This document shows positions 44,528-53,206 of a DNA stretch of 64,000 nt, piece after piece. Position 1 is the stretch's first letter. Every line of letters starts with the position of its first letter. Below the pieces are notes generated by a model, which saw only the letters and a program-made list of their open reading frames with translations, ran no database searches and was not told where the DNA came from. A program made the translations under genes and the position numbers. Source of the DNA: Bacteroidota bacterium (GTDB lineage: Bacteria > Bacteroidota > Bacteroidia > Bacteroidales > JAGONC01); NCBI GenBank assembly GCA_026391695.1, contig JAPLDP010000035.1, positions 16,138-80,137 on the forward strand, written 5' to 3'.

Positions 44528-46573
44528 ATGACTGAACATAAAAAGTATGTACCGTTTGTTTCGGCTGAGACAAACCTCAAAGAATTCACGATCAGGGCGC
44601 TGATCATCGGCCTTGTCCTGGCTGTTGTGCTGGGAGCTGCCAATGCCTATTTAGGCTTAAAGGCAGGTATGACCATAGCGGCAACCTACCCGGCAGCTGT
44701 CATTGGTATGGCGATCATAAAAATCTTCAAAGGCTCCATTCTCGAAGAGAACTTCACCCGTACCGTCGGCTCCATTGGTGAGTCGGTGGCTGCAGGTGCC
44801 ATCTTTACCATACCGGCATTTTATATCATATACCTGGAGTCAAAACGCCAGGGTGTTGAAGTGGAAAATTTCTTCACCTATGGCACCACGACGATCATCC
44901 TTGTCGCTGGCGGTGTGCTGGGTATTATGTTTGTAGCGCTGCTCAGGAGGGTCATGGTTGAAGATGCAGAACTGCCCTTCCCTGAATCCGTTGCCGCATC
45001 TGAGATCCATAAGTCAGGACAAAAGACCGGTACAGGTTCCAAATACCTCTTTGGTGCTATGATTATCGGTGGTCTGATCAAGGCTCTTGGAGAATTCAAG
45101 ATATTTTCAACCTACTGGGAGAAGTTCATCACTTTTGCAAAGCAGACCATCACAGGAACAAGCTTTTCAGGTAAAGGTGGAATGCTGCTCGCTTCACCGG
45201 GTATAAGCCCCGCTTACATTGGTGTAGGATATATCATCGGGCCGCGGCTGGCATCGCTAAACTTCAGCGGCACGTTGCTTGCCTGGGGCATGCTAACTCC
45301 GATGTTTCTTTACTTCATCGCTCCTAACATCGACATCAATGGCATAGCCAATACCCTGATGACGGCAGATCCCAAGCTTACCATGGATGCAGCCGTGCAT
45401 AAAGCATGGGTGAACACAGCATACCAGGTATGGCGTTTTATCGTCCGTCCCATAGCGATCGGAGGTATGCTTGTCAGTGCAGGGTATACACTTTTCAAAA
45501 TGAGGAACAGCCTGGCTATCGGTTTAAAACGTTCTGTCGGTGATGTCAGAAAAGCTGCCGCCGGACATGAAGTGAATATACCGCGCAATGAAAAAGACCT
45601 CGGTTTCAATTGGATATTATTAGGTATTATCGCCGTAGCAGTAGCCACATTCTGTGTGTCCAAATTCATTTTCGATGCCAGCTTTGTCGTATCCATTGTT
45701 GCTGCCACAGCGTTGCTGATTCTTGCATTCTTCTTTGCTGCGGTGTCAGGTTATCTGGTGGGTATAATGGGGTCGAGTAATAACCCGATTAGCGGGCTCA
45801 CACTCACAGCTCTTGTCATCACGGCTTTAATCATGGTTATCCTTGGCGTCCATGGTCAGGAGGGAGTAGCCACAACACTTGGCGTGGCAGCCATCGTCTG
45901 TGTCAGCGCCGCTGTTGCCGGTGAGATGCTACAGGACCTGAAAGCAGGGCATATCCTCGGAGGTACACCGTGGAAGATGCAAGTCGGTGATATTTTTGGT
46001 GTCATCATCTCTGCATCGGTGATGTTCTTCGTCCTGCGTTTCCTCAACGACGGTGACATCGCCAATGGTGTTCATGAAGGCTATGAAGGAGGCTTCGGTA
46101 GCACAAAACTGTCGGCACCACAAGCCAATCTTATGGCTATGCTCTCACAGGGCATCGTCGGTGGTAAGATGGCATGGCCGCTTATCATCGCAGGTATGTT
46201 GATGGGATTTGCATTTATCCTCTCACAGATCAAAAGCCCTATGCTGGTATGTGTGGGTATGTACCTGCCCCTGGAAACCACCTTTGCCATTTTCATCGGC
46301 GGCCTCATCAAAGGTATAGTCGATATTTTCGTGAAGAAAAAAAATATTATCGGCGAGAAGCTTATTACTGTCGAGAATATTGGCGTGTTGCTAGCATCGG
46401 GACTGATAGCCGGCGAGGCACTGGTAGGGCTTATCTTTGCCATATTCGCTGTTGGCAATATGTTTCCGCCAGTAATATTCTCCCGTCCATCCTATCTCGT
46501 CGGACTGGTTGTACTGGGCCTCATAGGCCTGATTCTCGTGAGAATACCATTATGGGTTGCTAAAAAAATCTAA
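44528..46573 (+). CDS. OPT-family oligopeptide transporter
   Basis: 681 residues with about sixteen hydrophobic segments. OPT features: ALIIGLVLAVVLGAANAYLGLKAGMTIAATYPAAV near the N-terminus, LPFPESVAASEIHKSGQ after helix four, and NPISGLTLTALVITALI, the conserved NPxSGLT-like stretch. It is a proton-coupled importer of peptides or of metal-chelate complexes in other organisms. The downstream PqqD-like gene (67 bases) is on the same strand, separated by a palindromic element. Confidence 0.92.
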   Translation: MTEHKKYVPFVSAETNLKEFTIRALIIGLVLAVVLGAANAYLGLKAGMTIAATYPAAVIGMAIIKIFKGSILEENFTRTVGSIGESVAAGAIFTIPAFYIIYLESKRQGVEVENFFTYGTTTIILVAGGVLGIMFVALLRRVMVEDAELPFPESVAASEIHKSGQKTGTGSKYLFGAMIIGGLIKALGEFKIFSTYWEKFITFAKQTITGTSFSGKGGMLLASPGISPAYIGVGYIIGPRLASLNFSGTLLAWGMLTPMFLYFIAPNIDINGIANTLMTADPKLTMDAAVHKAWVNTAYQVWRFIVRPIAIGGMLVSAGYTLFKMRNSLAIGLKRSVGDVRKAAAGHEVNIPRNEKDLGFNWILLGIIAVAVATFCVSKFIFDASFVVSIVAATALLILAFFFAAVSGYLVGIMGSSNNPISGLTLTALVITALIMVILGVHGQEGVATTLGVAAIVCVSAAVAGEMLQDLKAGHILGGTPWKMQVGDIFGVIISASVMFFVLRFLNDGDIANGVHEGYEGGFGSTKLSAPQANLMAMLSQGIVGGKMAWPLIIAGMLMGFAFILSQIKSPMLVCVGMYLPLETTFAIFIGGLIKGIVDIFVKKKNIIGEKLITVENIGVLLASGLIAGEALVGLIFAIFAVGNMFPPVIFSRPSYLVGLVVLGLIGLILVRIPLWVAKKI

Positions 46574-46584
46574 TGATTAAAAAT

Positions 46585-46631
46585 TCACCCCAAAGCCCCT
46601 TTCTTTATAAAGAGAGGGGTCTAGGGTGTGA
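46585..46631. repeat. Imperfect palindromic element after the OPT gene
   Basis: Outer arms TCACCCC and GGGTGTGA, inner arms CCCCTTTC and GAGAGGGG, and a TTTATAAA centre. It has the same layout as the element at 48186-48236. Confidence 0.6.
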
Positions 46632-46640
46632 GTTGTTTCT

Positions 46641-47009
46641 ATGAACTTCTTCCGCCGTTATAAAATACTCAGGAAAGCCAACTATTTGGAGCTGACACCC
46701 ATCAGGATGCATGAACATTTTACAGGTGAGGATGGCCGTGTTACACTAATCGTTCCCAAGTTCAGGAATCCTGTGTTCAGCAGGTGGCTGATTCCCCCCG
46801 GCCGGTCAAAAGCATTCAACATACGGCTCGACGAGCTGGGATCTGCCACATGGCTTGAAATCGACAACAACAGCAGGGTGCGTGATATTTGTGACCGGCT
46901 GATCACGAAATATGGGGAGAAAGTGCAACCTGTTGAGCAGCGGGTCACGAAATTCCTGACACTCCTCTATGATCAGAGGTATATAACTTTTAAGGAGGTA
47001 TTTAATTGA
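46641..47009 (+). CDS. PqqD-like (RiPP recognition element) protein
   Basis: 122 residues. The C-terminal 80 residues match the PqqD fold: FNIRLDELGSATWLEIDNNSRVRDICDRLITKYGEKVQPVEQRVTKFL is split here as FNIRLDELGSATWLEIDNN, VRDICDRLITKYGEK and VEQRVTKFLTLLYDQ, and the end is YITFKEVF. An extra 50-residue basic N-terminus (RRYKILRKANYLELTPIRMHEH) precedes it. PqqD domains bind leader peptides of ribosomal peptides and present them to radical SAM enzymes, but no precursor or maturase gene is adjacent. It is probably co-transcribed with the OPT transporter. Confidence 0.78.
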   Translation: MNFFRRYKILRKANYLELTPIRMHEHFTGEDGRVTLIVPKFRNPVFSRWLIPPGRSKAFNIRLDELGSATWLEIDNNSRVRDICDRLITKYGEKVQPVEQRVTKFLTLLYDQRYITFKEVFN

Positions 47010-47038
47010 CCCATGACTTAAGTCATGGGTGATTTAAA

Positions 47039-48055
47039 TTAAAAAATATTTACTTCACTTTCCAGGTCGATTCCGAAGCGGTTTTTTACTGATTGACTGA
47101 TAGTTGATGCCAGGTCGAGGATGTTTTGACCGCTGGCATGTCCATAATTGACCAAGACCAGTGCCTGCCGGGGGTATACGCCGGCATCACCAATTCTTTT
47201 ACCCTTCCAGCCGCAATCTTCGATGAGCCATCCTGCCGAGATTTTATATGTATTTTCGTCCCCCTGAAAGACAACCATATTTGGATATGCCTTTTTCAAC
47301 TCGCTGTACTTTTCCAGTGAAACAGATGGATTTTTAAAAAAACTACCGGCATTGCCGATCAGTGCCGGGTCAGGCAACTTACTTCGCCGTATGCGGCAGA
47401 TAGCCTCCCGAACGTTCAATAGATTTTTTTTCCTCACACCCATGACCTTCAGCTCCTCCTCAATCGTACCATAGCTGGTATTGAATTCAGCCCTCTTATT
47501 CAGAATAAAGGTCACTGAAAGAATCGCATACTGGTCTTTTAAATTGCTTTTAAATACACTATTTCGGTATGAGAAAGCACAATCGCTTTTAGAGAAGTGC
47601 CGGAATTGACCTGTTGTAGTATGGATAGCTTCCAGCTCTTTGAAACAATTCCCAAACTCAGCGCCGTAGGCTCCGATATTCTGAACCGGCGCAGCACCCG
47701 TACTACCCGGAATGAGTGAAAGATTCTCCAATCCGGCATATCCGTTTTCAACACAATAACCGACGAGATCGTCCCATTTCTCACCGGCATATGCTTTAAT
47801 CCCGACATGGTCAGTGTCTTCATAAACCTTTTCAATGCCTTTGATGCCAATCCTTAACACAAGTCCATCAAAATCCTGCGTGAAAAGGATGTTACTTCCG
47901 AATCCCAGGATCAGCAGTCGTGAAAATTCCGGGTGACCGGCTTTAATGACGCTGTCGATATCATCAACAGACAGAATATCCATAAAATACCGTGCATTCA
48001 CATCAATTCCGAATGTGTTATAGGGTCTTAAGGATATATTTTCGCCAATGTTCAT
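47039..48055 (-). CDS. murB: UDP-N-acetylenolpyruvoylglucosamine reductase MurB
   Basis: 338 residues from the ATG at 48055 (MNIGENISLRPYNTFGID); an upstream in-frame start would lie near the promoter box at 48103-48110 and is rejected. FAD-domain pieces LLILGFGSNILFTQDFDGLVL, and LIPGSTGAAPVQNIGAYG, then the active-site NAGSFFKNP and GWLIEDCGWKGKRIGDAGVYPRQALVLVN are present, split across the protein. It reduces the enolpyruvyl group in peptidoglycan precursor synthesis. The gene is convergent with the PqqD-like gene. Confidence 0.95.
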   Translation of the reverse strand: MNIGENISLRPYNTFGIDVNARYFMDILSVDDIDSVIKAGHPEFSRLLILGFGSNILFTQDFDGLVLRIGIKGIEKVYEDTDHVGIKAYAGEKWDDLVGYCVENGYAGLENLSLIPGSTGAAPVQNIGAYGAEFGNCFKELEAIHTTTGQFRHFSKSDCAFSYRNSVFKSNLKDQYAILSVTFILNKRAEFNTSYGTIEEELKVMGVRKKNLLNVREAICRIRRSKLPDPALIGNAGSFFKNPSVSLEKYSELKKAYPNMVVFQGDENTYKISAGWLIEDCGWKGKRIGDAGVYPRQALVLVNYGHASGQNILDLASTISQSVKNRFGIDLESEVNIF

Positions 48056-48102
48056 CCGGTAAATAATAACCAAAAAAAATCCAATTTGATTTGGTTTTAC
48101 TG

Positions 48103-48110
48103 CAAAGATA
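48103..48110 (-). promoter_or_regulatory. -7 promoter box of murB
   Basis: On the minus strand it reads TATCTTTG, followed by GCA as in many Bacteroidota promoters, 47 bases upstream of the murB ATG. No clear -33 TTTG. Confidence 0.55.
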
Positions 48111-48127
48111 ATCAATTGTTATGAACC

Positions 48128-48143
48128 CCAGAGCAAGCTCTGG
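48128..48143. repeat. Small palindrome CCAGAGC-AA-GCTCTGG
   Basis: A perfect 7-bp inverted repeat with a two-base centre, upstream of murB and 42 bases from the larger palindrome at 48186. Confidence 0.6.
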
Positions 48144-48185
48144 ACTCAAATTCTGCAGCGAGTTGCGGAGAATTTTACCAAACCA

Positions 48186-48236
48186 CCTCACCCCCTTCAC
48201 CCCCTCTCCTCTTGGAGAGGGGGACGGGGGGTGAGG
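48186..48236. repeat. Two-level perfect palindromic element
   Basis: Outer arms CCTCACCCCC (48186-48195) and GGGGGTGAGG (to 48236); inner arms CCCCCTCTCC (48200-48209) and GGAGAGGGGG (48214-48223), loop TCTT. It resembles the element at 46585-46631 in layout and sequence. Confidence 0.75.
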
Positions 48237-48406
48237 CCAATTAATAAGAATGCCTGGCGACTTTTAAAAATAACATGTCAGAGGATTTTACGTTCTTTTA
48301 TGAAATTCTTTGCGACATTTGCGGAGAATTATCACGTCATTTATGGTCATTAAATTGTCATCTACAGCTATGTGCCGGACAATTCAGATGTTTTAATCTG
48401 TCGGAA

Positions 48407-49522
48407 TTGAAAAAAGCCATCATATCTGTCATTAATGATCTTGTAACAGATCAGCGTGTGGACAAGACAGCCATGGCACTACACAGGCTCGGCTTTGCTG
48501 TGACGCTTGTGGGCCGGCGGAAGCGCGACAGCATGGCTCACGGCAAAAGGGAATATTCAACATGGCGTATGGTGCTGCTATTCGAAAAAGGTCCGTTATT
48601 TTATGCTGAATACAATATCCGCTTATTCTTCTTTTTGCTTTTTCATAAAGCGGATTTGCTCATTTCCAATGATCTGGATACGTTACTGGCCAATTATCTA
48701 ATATCAAGGATAAAGAAAATACCCATTGTTTATGACAGCCACGAATATTTCACCGGTGTACCGGAATTGGTCGACAGGCCCTTCATACAGGGTATATGGA
48801 AAAGTATCGAAAGACATATCCTTCCGAAGCTTGGCGATACTTTTACCGTCAATGAGTCGATAGCGGAACTATACAGAAAAGAATATGGGATTAAGATGAA
48901 GGTGGTCAGGAATATTCCTCCGGTGCGGGACGTGGGCCCACCCTTATCGAGGCCGGAACTCGGTTTGCCGGTAGATAAGCATATCGTCATCCTGCAGGGA
49001 GCAGGAATCAACATCCAGCGTGGCGCCGAAGAAGCTGTAGAAGCTATGCAGCATCTCAACGATACGGTGCTGCTCATCGTTGGTGGCGGTGATGTCATTC
49101 ATATCCTGAAAGAAAAGGTGCAGGAACTCAGGATTCAGGACAAAGTTATTTTTAAGCCAAAGCAACCTTTTGACCGGTTAATGCATTATACAATGTGTGC
49201 TGAAATCGGTTTGACATTGGACAAGGATACGAATATCAACTACCGTTTCAGCCTGCCTAACAAGCTCTTTGATTACATTCATGCCGGCATTCCGGTTCTT
49301 GCATCAAACCTGGTGGAGATCAGAAAGATCATTGAAGGATATGATATTGGTCTGATCATCGACAGTCATGATCCCGAACATATTGCATCAAAGATCAGGT
49401 TTATGCTCGACAATAAAGAAAAACGCAGGGTGTGGAAAGAAAACCTGGAAATTGCCGCTGACGAGCTGTGCTGGGATAAAGAAGAAAAAATCCTGACCGC
49501 GGCCTTTAAAAAATATGTCTGA
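48407..49522 (+). CDS. Glycosyltransferase family 4
   Basis: 371 residues from a TTG at 48407, where similarity begins (KKAIISVINDLVTDQRVDKTA, a common Bacteroidota GT4 N-terminus). The frame is open upstream to 48275 but those 44 residues look non-coding. Other parts: LISNDLDTLLANYLISR, PIVYDSHEYFTGVPEL, HIVILQGAGINIQRGAEEAVEAM and RFSLPNKLFDYIHAGIPVLASNLVEIRKI, which holds the donor-binding carboxylates. The acceptor is unknown. Its last 8 bases overlap the next glycosyltransferase gene. Confidence 0.86.
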   Translation: MKKAIISVINDLVTDQRVDKTAMALHRLGFAVTLVGRRKRDSMAHGKREYSTWRMVLLFEKGPLFYAEYNIRLFFFLLFHKADLLISNDLDTLLANYLISRIKKIPIVYDSHEYFTGVPELVDRPFIQGIWKSIERHILPKLGDTFTVNESIAELYRKEYGIKMKVVRNIPPVRDVGPPLSRPELGLPVDKHIVILQGAGINIQRGAEEAVEAMQHLNDTVLLIVGGGDVIHILKEKVQELRIQDKVIFKPKQPFDRLMHYTMCAEIGLTLDKDTNINYRFSLPNKLFDYIHAGIPVLASNLVEIRKIIEGYDIGLIIDSHDPEHIASKIRFMLDNKEKRRVWKENLEIAADELCWDKEEKILTAAFKKYV

Positions 49523-50639
49523 CAAGCATCTGCATATTATTTCATTCAATATCCCTTACCCTCCCAATTACGGCGGCATCATCGACGTATTCTATAAATT
49601 AAAAGCCCTCCATGCCAAAGGGATCAAAATACACCTGCACTGTTTTGAGTACAACAGGGAAAATGCGACTGAACTGAAGAACTATTGTGAAAGCGTAAAT
49701 TATTATAAACGGAGGACAGGCATTATTTCGGCGTTGTCGTCAAGACCATATATAGTCAGCAGCAGAAGGTCGGAAGAGCTCATGCGAAATTTATTAATGG
49801 ATGACCATCCCATACTTTTTGAAGGATTGCACAGCTGTTTTTACCTTGATGACCCAAGGCTTCATGGCAGAAAACTGATTTACAGGGAAAGCAACATCGA
49901 GCACGATTACTATTACAATCTTTTCAAGGCCGAAAAACAATTTTTCAGAAAACTGTATTTCTTAAAGGCGAGCATCAAATTAAGGCTGTATGAAAAAGTA
50001 CTGCAGCATGCCACGATGATGCTTGTCGTATCGACAAAAGATCAGGAATACCTCAAAAACCGATTCCACTCCGGCCATGTCCATTTTCTTCCCAGCTTTC
50101 ATGGTAATGATGAAATTGCATGCAAGACAGGCAGAGGAGGCTATGCATTATACCATGGTAATCTGTCGGTCGCCGAAAATTATCATGCAGCAACTTTTCT
50201 CATCAAAGATGTTTTCGATGATATTAACATGGATCTGGTCATTGCCGGATTGAATCCTCCCGCGCATCTTAAAAAGGCCGCCAGAAATAATACGCATGTC
50301 AGGATCATAGAAAACCCGGCAGATGAAGAATTATTCGGTTTGATAAGAGATGCACATGTGAACATCCTTGTAACGTTCCAGGCTACAGGATTAAAGTTAA
50401 AACTGCTGAATACCCTTTACAACGGCAGGTTTGTACTTGTCAACGAGGCTATGCTGAATGGAACTGGGCTTGATGAGTTGTGTATCATTGGTGATGATAG
50501 TTTACAACTCAAGAAGCATCTTAATGACTTAGCCAAAACAACTTTCGGACAGGACCAGGTCAATCTGCGGTCAGCAGTTCTAAAAGGCAACTACTCCAAT
50601 GAAGCCAATGCCGACCGGTTAATACACTATATTTTCTGA
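49515..50639 (+). CDS. Glycosyltransferase (GT-B fold)
   Basis: 374 residues. The N-terminus HIISFNIPYPPNYGGIIDVFYKL has the glycine-rich GT-B acceptor-side loop; RESNIEHDYYYNLFKAEKQ follows, and the C-lobe has YALYHGNLSVAENYHAA, DLVIAGLNPP and LLNTLYNGRFVLVN. The final E-x7-E motif of GT4 is not obvious, so the exact family is uncertain. It overlaps the upstream GT4 by 8 bases, which implies coupled expression and a shared pathway. Its 3' end overlaps ftsE on the other strand by 21 bases. Confidence 0.8.
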   Translation: MSDKHLHIISFNIPYPPNYGGIIDVFYKLKALHAKGIKIHLHCFEYNRENATELKNYCESVNYYKRRTGIISALSSRPYIVSSRRSEELMRNLLMDDHPILFEGLHSCFYLDDPRLHGRKLIYRESNIEHDYYYNLFKAEKQFFRKLYFLKASIKLRLYEKVLQHATMMLVVSTKDQEYLKNRFHSGHVHFLPSFHGNDEIACKTGRGGYALYHGNLSVAENYHAATFLIKDVFDDINMDLVIAGLNPPAHLKKAARNNTHVRIIENPADEELFGLIRDAHVNILVTFQATGLKLKLLNTLYNGRFVLVNEAMLNGTGLDELCIIGDDSLQLKKHLNDLAKTTFGQDQVNLRSAVLKGNYSNEANADRLIHYIF

Positions 50640-51305
50640 AGTAGTTACTTTACCATCTTCGCATCTGAGGGTGCGTGACGGGAATTTCCTGAAGAGGGAG
50701 TAATTATGTGTGGCCATGAAAACAGAGCGGCCCGAATGACTGATGTCAATCAACAGGTTCATGATGCCTTCAGATGTTTCAGGGTCCAGGTTTCCGGTAG
50801 GTTCATCGGCCAGTATTATTTCAGGATCATTGATAAGTGCCCGGGCAATCGAAACGCGCTGCTGCTCGCCGCCGGAAAGCTGATGTGGCATCTTGAATCC
50901 TTTGGTGCCGAGGCCAACTTTTTCCAATACCTCCCGGATGCGAGCGTCCATATCGCGCTTGTTCTTCCAGCCTGTAGCCTTCATGACAAAGAGAAGGTTT
51001 TCGCTGACGCTCCTGTCGGTAAGCAATTGAAAATCCTGGAAAACGATACCCAATTTTCTTCTGAGAAAAGGGATGTCCCTTTTCCTTAGTTGAGTAAGAT
51101 CATAACCGGCAATTCTGGCGCTGCCTTCCATCACCGGCAATTCCGCGTAGATTGTTTTCAACAGGCTGCTCTTTCCTGACCCTGTCTTTCCGACAAGATA
51201 AACAAATTCTCCTCTCTGAATGACAAGATTAACATCAGAAAGGATAAGAATATTCTTATGGTAGACTGAGAGATTTTCGAATTCAATGATGTTTTCCCGG
51301 ATCAT
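50619..51305 (-). CDS. ftsE: FtsE-like cell-division ABC transporter ATPase
   Basis: 228 residues from the ATG at 51305 (a TTG two codons earlier is possible). Walker [11 protein letters not shown]-loop [16 protein letters not shown], signature [17 protein letters not shown], Walker [17 protein letters not shown] and H-loop ATHNYSL are all intact. FtsE with FtsX controls peptidoglycan hydrolases at the division site. The FQDFQLL and NPE features match Bacteroidota FtsE; FtsX is not adjacent. It follows rnfA by 20 bases and may be the distal gene of the rnf operon. Confidence 0.87.
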   Translation of the reverse strand: MIRENIIEFENLSVYHKNILILSDVNLVIQRGEFVYLVGKTGSGKSSLLKTIYAELPVMEGSARIAGYDLTQLRKRDIPFLRRKLGIVFQDFQLLTDRSVSENLLFVMKATGWKNKRDMDARIREVLEKVGLGTKGFKMPHQLSGGEQQRVSIARALINDPEIILADEPTGNLDPETSEGIMNLLIDISHSGRSVFMATHNYSLFRKFPSRTLRCEDGKVTTSENIVY

Positions 51306-51325
51306 CAGCAAAATATTATATCATA

Positions 51326-51907
51326 TTACTTGATAGAAACCAAATTGGCAAAGCCCATGAAGGCAAGTGACAACAAGCCTGCCAGAACAAGCGCAATGGG
51401 CACGCCGCGCATTCCTTTAGGTATATCGACCATATCGAGATGTTCACGTATGCCAGCCATTAATATAAGTGCCAGGCTGAAGCCCACAGAATTGGAGATA
51501 GCAAATACAACAGCTTCCATCAGGTTGTAATTTTTAACGATGGTCTGAATGGCCACACCCAAGACAATACAGTTGGTCGTTATCAGGGGCAGATAGATAC
51601 CCAGCGCCTGGAAGAGTGCCGGGCTTACTTTCTTGAGGATGATCTCGACAATCTGGACAAGGAAGGCGATGATCAGAATGAATGCTATGGTCTGAAGGAA
51701 ACGTATATGCAACGGGTCTAAGACAAAACGCTGGATAAGCCATGTGGCCATCGTGGCCAATACGACGACAAATATCACAGCTCCGCTCATTCCCGCCGCA
51801 GTAGAAATCTTCTTTGATACCCCGAGGAAAGGACAAATACCAAGAAACTGCGCCAGTACAATATTGTTGACGAAAACAAAGAAAATAATAATGAGAATGT
51901 ATTCCAT
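51326..51907 (-). CDS. rnfA: Rnf complex subunit A
   Basis: 193 residues, six membrane helices. NNIVLAQFLGICPFLGVSKK near the N-terminus and the mirrored TTNCIVLGVAI in the second half are the paired RnfA/RnfE signatures; the Cys in each lie where subunits A and E coordinate a membrane [2Fe-2S] cluster. Rnf couples ferredoxin oxidation by NAD to sodium or proton transport. Gene order on the minus strand is rnfB-C-D-G-E-A. Confidence 0.95.
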   Translation of the reverse strand: MEYILIIIFFVFVNNIVLAQFLGICPFLGVSKKISTAAGMSGAVIFVVVLATMATWLIQRFVLDPLHIRFLQTIAFILIIAFLVQIVEIILKKVSPALFQALGIYLPLITTNCIVLGVAIQTIVKNYNLMEAVVFAISNSVGFSLALILMAGIREHLDMVDIPKGMRGVPIALVLAGLLSLAFMGFANLVSIK

Positions 51908-51925
51908 AATTCTATTGTTATTTTT

Positions 51926-51957
51926 TTACATCGTTACATCGTTACATCGTTACATCG
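51926..51957. repeat. Four 8-bp tandem repeats between rnfE and rnfA
   Basis: Four exact TTACATCG units. On the rnf transcript strand they read CGATGTAA, so each contains AUG directly followed by UAA. Confidence 0.9.
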
Positions 51958-51960
51958 CTA

Positions 51961-52545
51961 TTATGTTGCTTTTTTCAGCTGATTGATCAGTGCTATGAGG
52001 AAGCCGAGTGTTATGAAAGCACCTGGTGACAGAATGAAGATCAGGATGCCATCACCTGCGATGAACTTATGGCCAAAAATGGAACCATTGCCAATGGATT
52101 CCCTAATGGAACCAAGCAATATCAAGGCAAATGTAAACCCGAATCCCATGCCCAGTCCGTCAATGACAGAGGAAAGAACACCATTTTTTGAAGCAAAGGC
52201 TTCTGCTCTTCCAAGGACAATGCAGTTGACAACGATCAGGGGGATAAATATGCCCAGTTTTTCATGTAAAGCAGGCACAAAGCCAGCCATCACCAGGTCG
52301 ACGATAGTCACAAATGAGGCAATGATCACAATGAAGGCGGCTATCCTCACCTTGTCAGGGATAAGGTCCTTAACCAGTGAAATGACAAGGTTTGACATGA
52401 CGAGAACGAAGGTGGTGGCCATTCCCATTCCGATGCCGTTAGAGGCCGATGTTGTGACACCGAGAGTCGGACACATGCCGAGGATAAGAGAGAAGGTGGG
52501 ACTTTCCTTAATAAATCCTTTCGTAAAATTCTGCCATTGATTCAT
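51961..52545 (-). CDS. rnfE: Rnf complex subunit E
   Basis: 194 residues, six membrane helices. SPTFSLILGMCPTLGVTTSA near the N-terminus and IVVNCIVLGRAEAFA in the second half are the conserved Cys-containing pair of RnfE. Its start overlaps the rnfG stop by one base (TAATG); the spacer to rnfA is 53 bases and holds the octamer repeats. Confidence 0.94.
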   Translation of the reverse strand: MNQWQNFTKGFIKESPTFSLILGMCPTLGVTTSASNGIGMGMATTFVLVMSNLVISLVKDLIPDKVRIAAFIVIIASFVTIVDLVMAGFVPALHEKLGIFIPLIVVNCIVLGRAEAFASKNGVLSSVIDGLGMGFGFTFALILLGSIRESIGNGSIFGHKFIAGDGILIFILSPGAFITLGFLIALINQLKKAT

Positions 52546-53117
52546 TATTTTGACCCTCCCTGATTTTGATAGGTGTTATAGGCACGTTGCACTGCATCAC
52601 AAAACGCCCTTGAACTGATTGTTGCAGCAGTAATAGCATCCACTTCTCCTCCATCTTTCTTAACATTCATTTTAAAAGAGGAGGGACTTTTTCCATAAAA
52701 CTGACCCTTGAATTCCGGCGTGGCCATCTTGGTACCAAGACCCGGTGTTTCCTTCTGTTGCAATATTTCGATCTTGTTTATCGTTCCATCCGGTAAAAAT
52801 CCAACCATGATCTGAACCAGACCATTATATCCTTTGGTGGAAAATGTCTCGATAGCCGCCCCAACAAGAACCGTATCCTTATAACCCATGTTTACTACTA
52901 AATCGATGTCACTACCGGCAGTCTTTACCGTATCAATGAGCAATGTATCGAATTCAGGTATGACCTCTTTAATAGCTCTTTCCTTTTTTGCTTTCTGGGC
53001 CGAAGTTATGGGCTCAAGGGTGATGATGTACACCCCGGCCAGTGCCAGCGAGGCAAAAGCACTTATAAGGAAGAGGCAAAGGAACATGTTTTTAAATGTG
53101 GACTCTGTTTTAGACAT
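52545..53117 (-). CDS. rnfG: Rnf complex subunit G (FMN-binding)
   Basis: 190 residues. An N-terminal membrane helix (LCLFLISAFASLALAGVYII) anchors a periplasmic FMN-binding domain. The flavinylation motif reads AITAATISSRAF near residue 160, with the threonine that takes FMN covalently; the common S/T-G-A-T has Ala for Gly here. FMN attachment needs ApbE, which is not in the window. The spacer to rnfD is 89 bases and carries the second octamer repeat. Confidence 0.92.
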   Translation of the reverse strand: MSKTESTFKNMFLCLFLISAFASLALAGVYIITLEPITSAQKAKKERAIKEVIPEFDTLLIDTVKTAGSDIDLVVNMGYKDTVLVGAAIETFSTKGYNGLVQIMVGFLPDGTINKIEILQQKETPGLGTKMATPEFKGQFYGKSPSSFKMNVKKDGGEVDAITAATISSRAFCDAVQRAYNTYQNQGGSK

Positions 53118-53160
53118 AAACCTGTTGTTTGAATCTGCTGTCTTGCTTTTTTATACTTCT

Positions 53161-53200
53161 TTACATCGTTAAATCGTTACATCGTTACATCGCTACATCT
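53161..53200. repeat. Octamer repeats between rnfD and rnfG
   Basis: Five units in a row: TTACATCG, TTAAATCG, TTACATCG, TTACATCG, CTACATCT. The same unit occurs in the rnfE-rnfA spacer. Confidence 0.88.
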
Positions 53201-53206
53201 TATGCT

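Noticed and set aside
48275..48406. Upstream extension of the GT4 gene (44 extra residues)
   Set aside because: The residues are rich in Cys and aromatic residues with no similarity, whereas the family N-terminus starts exactly at the TTG at 48407.
51926..53200. CRISPR array in the rnf region
   Set aside because: The repeats are 8 bases long, directly adjacent and without spacers; no cas genes occur in the window.
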